From JAGPUQ01 sp050250395 (GTDB lineage: Bacteria; Pseudomonadota; Gammaproteobacteria; Pseudomonadales; Porticoccaceae), in the NCBI GenBank assembly GCA_050250395.1, contig JBFWOQ010000049.1, positions 1 through 13,953 of the forward strand: a DNA stretch of 13,953 nt, read 5' to 3'. The notes under the pieces were generated by a model. The model had not been told where the DNA came from and searched no databases. It saw only the letters and a program-made list of their open reading frames with translations. Positions 7,415 to 13,953 of this stretch are shown here, piece by piece; positions within the stretch are counted from its first letter, which is position 1, and each line of letters begins with the position of its first letter. Both the position numbers and the translations under genes were made by a program.

Positions 7415-9228
7415 GGCGCTGACCCCTTCAGGTGGGCGAGCCGCTGATCCTCGATACGGATGTAGGCGAGGAACATCTCCTCGATGGTGCTGGTGTCACT
7501 GCCGGGCGGCAACGCGGCGGCGAGTTCACTGGCGGGGCCGATGCCAATCAGACGCCCGAGGTGCATGAGTCCCAGGCGATGGCAGTAGTTGGCCTCTTCC
7601 AGATAGTGCGTGGTCACGAAAATGGTGGTGCCGACTTCGGCGAGGGTCTGGATCAACTGCCAGAATTTATAGCGGGCGGCGGGGCTCACCCCGGACGTGG
7701 GCTCATCGAGGAACACCACTTCCGGCTGGTGCATGATGGCGCACGCCAGCGCCAGGCGCTGGCTGAGCGCGCCCGAGGTCTGCGCCACCAGACCGTCCAG
7801 CACCTCCCGCAGATCAGTCACCTCGATGGCCCAGTCCATCGCCAGTTTGCGATCCTTGCCGCGCAACCCGTACACGCCGGCAAAGAATGCCAGGTTCTCA
7901 CCCACGGTGAGATCGGGATACAGTGAAAACCGCTGCGACATGTAGCCGATGTGGTCGCGCAGCAGTTGCGGTTGATCGCGCACGCTGATGCCACCGATCC
8001 AGGCGTTACCTGAAGTGATTTTCTGCAGTCCGCACAAGGCGCGGATGAACGTGGTCTTGCCGGCACCGTTGGCACCGAGAAAACCGAACACTTCGCCGGG
8101 ACGAATCTCCAGCGTCACATTGTCATTGGCAACAAAATCGCCAAAAACGATGCGCATGGCCTCGGTGCGAATCAGGCCGCGCGCCTCCAGGCGGGGCGAC
8201 AGCTTGATGTCCGGCGGCGGACGGGCATAGGCCGAACCCTTCTCGCCGCCGCCGAGCAGAATATAGGCATCGTCGAGACCGGGCTCGACGGATTCGATTT
8301 TGCCACCATCAGTGGTGAGCCCAGCGGCCAGCGCCGGGTCAAGCCGCTCGGCTGTGCGCACCTGAAAGTGCACACTCTCGGCCAGGTGGCGGATGCTGAC
8401 CACGTCCGGATGCTCGTGCAGCAGGTTGTGGGCTTGCCCCCGATGGGCGAAGTGCACCAGCTCATAGACGCGACCGATGCAGCGCTCACGCAGGGCTTCC
8501 TGGCTGTCGACGGCCAGCACTTCGCCCTCGTGCAGAAACGCGAGGCGATCACAGTGTTCCGCCTCGTCCATATAGGGGGTGCTGACGACGACCGTGACGC
8601 CATTGTCGCGAAAGGCGTGGAGCATGTCCCACAGCTCGCGCCGCGACGCCGGATCCACGCCCAGACTCAATTCGTCCAGCAACAACAGGCGCGGCTCGTG
8701 AATGAGGTTGGTGCACAGCGACAGCTTCTTGCGCATGCCACCGGAGAGATTCCCGGCGGGACGCTTGAGAAACCGCAACAGCCCCGCCATGCGTAGCAGG
8801 CGCTCCTGACGTTCTTCATACACTTCGACCGACAGGCCGCGAATATCGGCGGAAAACCGCATGTTCTCGGCGATGGACAGTTTGTCGTAGAGCGTGAAGC
8901 CCTGGAACATGTAGCCGATGTGGGAGTTGATCCAGTAGGCGTCCTTGACGGTGTCGTGCTGCATCACGGTGCAGCGCCCCTCGGTGGGATCCAGAATCGC
9001 CGCCATCAACTGCATCAGCGTGGTTTTACCAGCGCCGTCCGGACCCAGCAAACCGAAGATTTCGCCTTCGTAAACCGAAATATCGACGTTACGCAACACC
9101 ATCTTGCGGCGAAACGCGCGTCCGAGATGCTCGGTCCGGATGATCGCCGCGGCGGGTTCACTCCCAGCCTGGCCACTGCCAAACTGCGGTTCACTCCGGT
9201 TTTCCGGCAAGTGTTCGATCGAGGTCAC
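7411..9228 (-). CDS. ybhF: Double-ATPase subunit of ABC exporter (YbhF type)
   Basis: A 605-aa cytoplasmic protein with two ABC ATPase domains in tandem; it powers the two-permease exporter. Domain 1 has Walker A GPDGAGKTT (62-70), Q-loop GYMFQG, signature LSGG (161-164) and Walker B LLLLDE ending at E186. At the switch position it has Pro218 (STPYMDEAE), where consensus has His. Domain 2 has Walker A GANGAGKTT (385-393), Walker B FLDEP with E509, and switch His541 (TTHYLEEA). Its signature is degenerate, TSGALS (484-489), and its D-loop reads SGVSP with Ser515 for Asp. The dual layout and the GPDGAGKTT motif match YbhF. The start is uncertain: GTG 9228 after a G-rich tract is my choice and GTG 9237 is an alternative. 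The open frame to 9498 only overlaps the adaptor gene. Confidence 0.9.
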   Translation of the reverse strand: MTSIEHLPENRSEPQFGSGQAGSEPAAAIIRTEHLGRAFRRKMVLRNVDISVYEGEIFGLLGPDGAGKTTLMQLMAAILDPTEGRCTVMQHDTVKDAYWINSHIGYMFQGFTLYDKLSIAENMRFSADIRGLSVEVYEERQERLLRMAGLLRFLKRPAGNLSGGMRKKLSLCTNLIHEPRLLLLDELSLGVDPASRRELWDMLHAFRDNGVTVVVSTPYMDEAEHCDRLAFLHEGEVLAVDSQEALRERCIGRVYELVHFAHRGQAHNLLHEHPDVVSIRHLAESVHFQVRTAERLDPALAAGLTTDGGKIESVEPGLDDAYILLGGGEKGSAYARPPPDIKLSPRLEARGLIRTEAMRIVFGDFVANDNVTLEIRPGEVFGFLGANGAGKTTFIRALCGLQKITSGNAWIGGISVRDQPQLLRDHIGYMSQRFSLYPDLTVGENLAFFAGVYGLRGKDRKLAMDWAIEVTDLREVLDGLVAQTSGALSQRLALACAIMHQPEVVFLDEPTSGVSPAARYKFWQLIQTLAEVGTTIFVTTHYLEEANYCHRLGLMHLGRLIGIGPASELAAALPPGSDTSTIEEMFLAYIRIEDQRLAHLKGSAP

Positions 9229-9268
9229 GGCCCCCACCCCAGCGCGGTCAAGTCGCGGCTCAAAAGCA

Positions 9269-10225
9269 TCAACGGGGCACCACCATCTTCGCCGGCCATT
9301 CGCGGTTCGCGTCCCAGCGAATCCAGGTATCGGCGGGCATGCCGGGTTTGAGATGGCCATCCGTGTTGGCCAAGGCGAGCACCACGCCGAACACCATGCG
9401 CACCCGCTCCTCGGGCATATTGATGTCCCTGGGGGTAAATTGCGCACGCTGGTCGACGCGCTTGACCCGCGCATCGAAATAGCGGTCGGGGAACGCATTC
9501 ACACGCACCCGCACCGGGTCGTTCAACTTGACGTTCCCTATCACCGCCTCTGGCAGATAGACCTTGAGTTCGAGGTCGTTCAAATCGACCAGCACCGCGA
9601 TGTTGCGCCCCGGGGTTGCCAGCTCTCCCACCTCGATACCCTTGGACAGCACTGTGGCGTCGAGCGGCGCGTAGATGCGGGATTTGTCGACCTGGATGCG
9701 CAAATACGCCGACTGGTTGCGGGCCCGCTCGATCTGGGCGCCGGTCTCTCCGAGCTGGACGCGCAACGCGCGCACCTGACCGAGATTCTCGCGGTGCGCG
9801 GTAGCAATCTGGTCGAGCCGCTGCTCGGTGACCACGCCGCTCTTGCGCAGCGCCTGATGCCGGTTGAGCTCGCGTTCGGCGGTCTTCAGCATGTCGCTGG
9901 AGGTCGCCAACTGCTCGCGGATGCGCTCCATCTGGAACTGCAACGCCTTGATCTCGGACTCCGCCGTAGCCAGTTGCGCGCGCGCATCGCTGGAATCGAG
10001 CTCTACCAGCAGCGAGCCCTTGGCGACGCTCTGGCCCTCGACCAGATTGCTGGTGATCACGCGCCCGGTGACTTCGGCGCTAATCCCTACTTCGGTGCCC
10101 TCGACATGGCCGTTGCCATACAGGAAGCCGGGTTCAAGCTCGGGCGGCAGTGTCCCGATGTAAAAGAAATACGAGCCCGCCGCTATCGCAGCAGCGACCA
10201 GGGTGGTCAACATCCAACTCTTCAT
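9269..10225 (-). CDS. HlyD-family membrane-fusion (periplasmic adaptor) protein, YbhG-like
   Basis: A 318-aa adaptor that links the inner-membrane exporter to the periplasm, and probably to an outer-membrane channel encoded elsewhere. An uncleaved N-terminal helix (about 5-24) anchors it; there is no cysteine, so it is not a lipoprotein. The two halves of the lipoyl-like domain lie at about 40-80 (GHVEGTEVGISAEVTGRV, EGQSVAKG) and 182-215 (IYAPLDATVLSKGIEVGE). Between them a long coiled coil rich in Glu, Gln, Arg and Leu spans about 80-175. A beta-barrel follows, with QFTPRDINMPEERVRMVF (262-279) and GHLKPGMPADTWIRW. The ATG at 10225 has GGAGAT at 10234-10239, 8 nt upstream. It is the first gene of the four-gene exporter operon and ends 40 nt before the ATPase start. 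Confidence 0.92.
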   Translation of the reverse strand: MKSWMLTTLVAAAIAAGSYFFYIGTLPPELEPGFLYGNGHVEGTEVGISAEVTGRVITSNLVEGQSVAKGSLLVELDSSDARAQLATAESEIKALQFQMERIREQLATSSDMLKTAERELNRHQALRKSGVVTEQRLDQIATAHRENLGQVRALRVQLGETGAQIERARNQSAYLRIQVDKSRIYAPLDATVLSKGIEVGELATPGRNIAVLVDLNDLELKVYLPEAVIGNVKLNDPVRVRVNAFPDRYFDARVKRVDQRAQFTPRDINMPEERVRMVFGVVLALANTDGHLKPGMPADTWIRWDANREWPAKMVVPR

Positions 10226-10316
10226 CGCGCCAGATCTCCGTATTATTCCGCTGCTACTGCCAACGTCTGCTCAAACTGGCGGGACGTCATTGCGACTCGT
10301 TGCAGAACTTACAGGG

Positions 10317-10344
10317 GGTATGCATCGAGCAGGTGGTATGCATC
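10317..10344 (-). repeat. Direct repeat GGTATGCATC x2 in exporter operon leader
   Basis: GGTATGCATC occurs at 10317-10326 and again at 10335-10344, 18 bp apart start to start, each containing the palindrome ATGCAT. The repeat lies between the candidate promoter (10399-10428) and the adaptor start (10225). The near two-turn spacing would suit a pair of regulator sites, or the copies could act in the leader RNA. The repeat is directly seen; its role is inference. Confidence 0.5.
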
Positions 10345-10398
10345 AAGTGGTTGCGCCGCCCCCGGTCTTGGTCGCCGAGTTCCGCAACACACAGCCCG

Positions 10399-10428
10399 AC
10401 AATAGAGTAGCGACGGCGGGCAAGTCAA
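10399..10428 (-). promoter_or_regulatory. Candidate promoter of the ybhGFSR-like exporter operon
   Basis: On the minus strand TTGACT (10423-10428) and TATTGT (10399-10404) are separated by 18 bp, just after the Sco-type gene ends. Transcription from here would begin near 10392 and give a leader of about 165 nt before the adaptor gene, including the GGTATGCATC repeats. Based on consensus match only. Confidence 0.4.
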
Positions 10429-10440
10429 ACCCTAAATCAA

Positions 10441-11055
10441 TCAATCGCTAATATACTTGCGGATACCCTCGGCGATGTCGGCTTCGGTATCGTCCCAGCG
10501 GAAGGATGCAGCCAGTTGCCCAGCCGGTGTCATCAGATACAGCACCGCACTGTGGTTCATCGAATAGTCGTCCTGGCCGGCGGCGGTTTTGGCGGCGCTC
10601 ACCCGCCAGGCCTTGAGCACTTTCGCGATCTGATCCGGCGCGCCCGTCAGATAAATGATGCGCGGATCGAACAGCCTGGCGTATTCGCGCAGCCGCTCCG
10701 GTGTATCGCGCTCGGGATCGACCGTCACGAACAGCGGATACAGACGCGTGGCGGCCGGCCCCAGCGTGCGCAGGATCACCGACATCCGCGCCAGCGTGGT
10801 CGGGCACACATCGGGGCAATGGGTAAAGCCGAAAAAAATCAGTTTGTGGCGGTCGGCAAAATCCCGCTCCGTGACGGCGCGGCCGGACGCATCCACCAAC
10901 GCGAACTGACCGCCGATACTGGCTTCGGTCCCCGGTGGAATGCGGCCCTCGCTGCGCTTCAGCTGCACCAGGTAGTCGGTGACGGCAAATATTCCCGACA
11001 GCGCCACTACCAGGGCCACCGCGAGGCCGATTTTGCGCGTGCTAGACTGGGTCAT
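10441..11055 (-). CDS. Sco1/SenC family copper-binding thioredoxin-fold protein
   Basis: A 204-aa membrane-anchored periplasmic protein of the family that delivers copper to, or keeps reduced the cysteines of, the CuA site of cytochrome c oxidase. One N-terminal helix (about 9-28) anchors it. The thioredoxin fold carries the copper-binding motif CPDVC (C80, C84) in FFGFTHCPDVCPTTLARM, VDPERDTPERL (112-122), and the third ligand His168 in DYSMNHSAVLYL. All three copper ligands are therefore present. The ATG at 11055 has only a weak ribosome site. No oxidase genes lie in the window, so the partner enzyme cannot be named. It is divergent from an unknown membrane-anchored protein; the exporter operon follows it on the same strand but seems to have its own promoter. 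Confidence 0.93.
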   Translation of the reverse strand: MTQSSTRKIGLAVALVVALSGIFAVTDYLVQLKRSEGRIPPGTEASIGGQFALVDASGRAVTERDFADRHKLIFFGFTHCPDVCPTTLARMSVILRTLGPAATRLYPLFVTVDPERDTPERLREYARLFDPRIIYLTGAPDQIAKVLKAWRVSAAKTAAGQDDYSMNHSAVLYLMTPAGQLAASFRWDDTEADIAEGIRKYISD

Positions 11056-11083
11056 CGTCGGGTCGCTGAGGGGCGGACACTCG

Positions 11084-11113
11084 ATTCTGCCGTGGTGCCC
11101 CCCCCGCCGGCAA
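11084..11113 (-). promoter_or_regulatory. Candidate Sco-gene promoter with an eight-G run in its spacer
   Basis: On the minus strand TTGCCG (11108-11113) and CAGAAT (11084-11089) are 18 bp apart, each matching consensus at four of six positions. The spacer contains eight G in a row (C on the plus strand, 11098-11105). Transcription would start near 11077, about 22 nt before the ATG. The match is moderate. Confidence 0.3.
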
Positions 11114-11167
11114 TCCTGAAATCAATCAGTGGGTGACGCGCAACCAACGCGCTTGACGAGTTCGCCA

Positions 11168-11977
11168 GTGAAACCAGTCGGCATTGACAGACACCCGGCC
11201 TCGCCGCCCGGCCGCCGCCTGCAGATGTGGCTGCTGCTGATTGCGCTGGTCGCCGCCGCGGGCATTGGCTATGTCGCCTTGCGGCCACAAATCTTCACCT
11301 TGCTGGCCGCAGGCACCGAGTGGGTGCTGGTGACCTGCGGTTTCGTCGCACCCGGCGCCGACGGCGAGGGCATGGCAGATGATCGCCTGCGCCAGCTTTA
11401 TTACGCCTCGCGCATGTTCGAGGCGGTGCCGCCGCGCGAACTCTCGCCGCTGGATGCCTGGGCCGACAAGGCCTATCCGGGCATGGGGTTCGGCCTGGTC
11501 CGCACCTTCGATCAGAAGCCGGTTGCGCTGGCGATCGGCGGCTGGCTGTTCAGTATCCCCTGCACCTATTTCGCCGATGCGCGCGATTGCACGCGGGCAG
11601 GCCTCACCACCGCGCGCCTGCGAGTGGACACCACCGATCTGGCGCCGCTGCGCGCCCATTTGATTCCGGAGTTTCTGGCGACGGCGTCACCCGCCATCCT
11701 GCGCGTGACGCTCACCCGAGCCACCGCCAAACCGCCCCCATCGACTGATTACGATGTGCTGGTGGTTCGGGGTGCCGACGGCAGTTCACGCGCGCTGCAC
11801 TGCATCTCCGCCGCCCGCGCCCGGCAACTCGGCGTACTCCAGCACTGCATCCTCGATGTGCACTACAGCGCAGACGTCGCGCTCGAACTCTATTTCGCCG
11901 CCGCGCACCAGGATCAATGGCAGCGGCTGGAGCAGGGCGCGCTGGCGCTTGCCCGGCAGTTTCAGGTGCAGCGATGA
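11168..11977 (+). CDS. Unrecognised membrane-anchored protein, 269 aa
   Basis: I do not recognise this family. It begins with a short basic segment, then one hydrophobic helix (about 20-38, WLLLIALVAAAGIGYVAL), followed by a soluble part of about 230 residues that should face the periplasm. Visible features are the acidic stretch after C57, a PRELSPLDAWADKAYPGMGFGLV segment (89-111), and five cysteines (57, 132, 141, 212, 227). C132/C141 and C212/C227 could form disulfides, which is inference. The start is uncertain: GTG 11168 is chosen for GACGAG 7 nt upstream, while GTG 11129 would add 13 residues and has no ribosome site. It is divergent from the Sco-type gene, so a shared role in periplasmic redox or oxidase biogenesis is possible but unproven. 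Codon use looks native. Confidence 0.7.
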   Translation: MKPVGIDRHPASPPGRRLQMWLLLIALVAAAGIGYVALRPQIFTLLAAGTEWVLVTCGFVAPGADGEGMADDRLRQLYYASRMFEAVPPRELSPLDAWADKAYPGMGFGLVRTFDQKPVALAIGGWLFSIPCTYFADARDCTRAGLTTARLRVDTTDLAPLRAHLIPEFLATASPAILRVTLTRATAKPPPSTDYDVLVVRGADGSSRALHCISAARARQLGVLQHCILDVHYSADVALELYFAAAHQDQWQRLEQGALALARQFQVQR

Positions 11978-12022
11978 CCGGTGACATTGGCCCTTCAATC
12001 AAACCCCCGCGACAACAACCGT

Positions 12023-12043
12023 CTGTCCGGACGTCCGGGACAG
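12023..12043. other. Near-perfect palindrome upstream of recQ
   Basis: CCGGACGTCCGG (12027-12038) is a perfect 12-bp palindrome, and outer arms CTGTCC (12023-12028) and GGACAG (12038-12043) extend it. It lies 45 nt after the unknown gene and 50 nt before recQ. No T-run follows, so it is more likely an operator or a bare RNA stem than a classic terminator. Confidence 0.4.
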
Positions 12044-12079
12044 GATCATCGCCGCGGCGCGGGGCGAGCGATCGGGAGG

Positions 12080-12092
12080 CATTGTCCATACA

Positions 12093-12095
<3 letters not shown>
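12080..12095 (+). other. Inverted repeat between recQ ribosome site and start
   Basis: CATTGT (12080-12085) and ACAATG (12090-12095) pair perfectly around a 4-nt loop. GGGAGG (12074-12079) directly precedes it. The first ATG (12093) is inside the right arm; a second in-frame ATG (12102) follows 6 nt after the repeat. If the stem forms in mRNA, it would bring GGGAGG to normal spacing from ATG 12102. Confidence 0.45.

Positions 12096-13953
<1,858 letters not shown>

Noticed and set aside
9229..9498. N-terminal extension of the double ATPase
   Set aside because: It runs through the conserved end of the adaptor gene in another frame and reads as Ser/Arg/Cys-rich shadow sequence.
9104..10405. A 433-codon plus-strand open frame across the exporter adaptor and ATPase genes
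   Set aside because: It lies antisense to two clearly recognisable genes and spans their boundary; no domain or ribosome site supports it.
12023..12043. LexA (SOS) box upstream of recQ
   Set aside because: CTGT and ACAG ends are present but the gap is 15 nt between CTG and CAG, not the 10 of the E. coli-type box.

Overview
This is a 13.95 kb window from a GC-rich bacterial chromosome. Gene content points to a gammaproteobacterium-like proteobacterium: a NasA-type nitrate reductase followed by a siroheme methyltransferase, a ybhGFSR-type exporter, a Sco1/SenC protein and a RecQ with an HRDC domain. This placement is inferred from gene families and layout, not from any search. I saw no insertion sequence, phage gene, CRISPR array, tRNA or rRNA.

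Region 1 (2-3752, plus strand) is the downstream part of a nitrate assimilation operon. It holds the C-terminal part of a molybdopterin nitrate reductase (the gene begins before the window). Next comes a 660-aa fusion of a DmsB-like four-[4Fe-4S] ferredoxin to a DmsC-like eight-helix membrane anchor, then cobA (uroporphyrinogen-III C-methyltransferase), which overlaps the fusion gene by ATGA. The arrangement suggests a nitrate reductase fed with electrons from the quinol pool through a membrane-bound iron-sulfur protein. The siroheme gene implies a siroheme nitrite reductase nearby, probably just upstream. This is the most unusual system in the window.

Region 2 (3831-5051, minus strand) is a lone family III CoA-transferase gene, convergent with cobA, with its own candidate promoter.

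Region 3 (5179-10225, minus strand) is a compact four-gene ABC exporter operon. It reads membrane-fusion (HlyD) protein, double-ATPase (YbhF type), then two ABC-2 permeases, the same order as E. coli ybhG-F-S-R. The double ATPase is asymmetric: all three visible departures from consensus fall in the same composite ATP site.

Region 4 (10441-11977) has a minus-strand Sco1/SenC copper-thioredoxin protein divergent from an unrecognised 269-aa plus-strand protein with one N-terminal membrane helix. Their shared upstream region holds a run of eight C that sits in the spacer of a candidate promoter for the Sco gene.

Region 5 (12093 to the window end, plus strand) is recQ, intact through its helicase, zinc, winged-helix and HRDC parts; its last codons lie beyond the window. 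An inverted repeat lies between its Shine-Dalgarno sequence and start.
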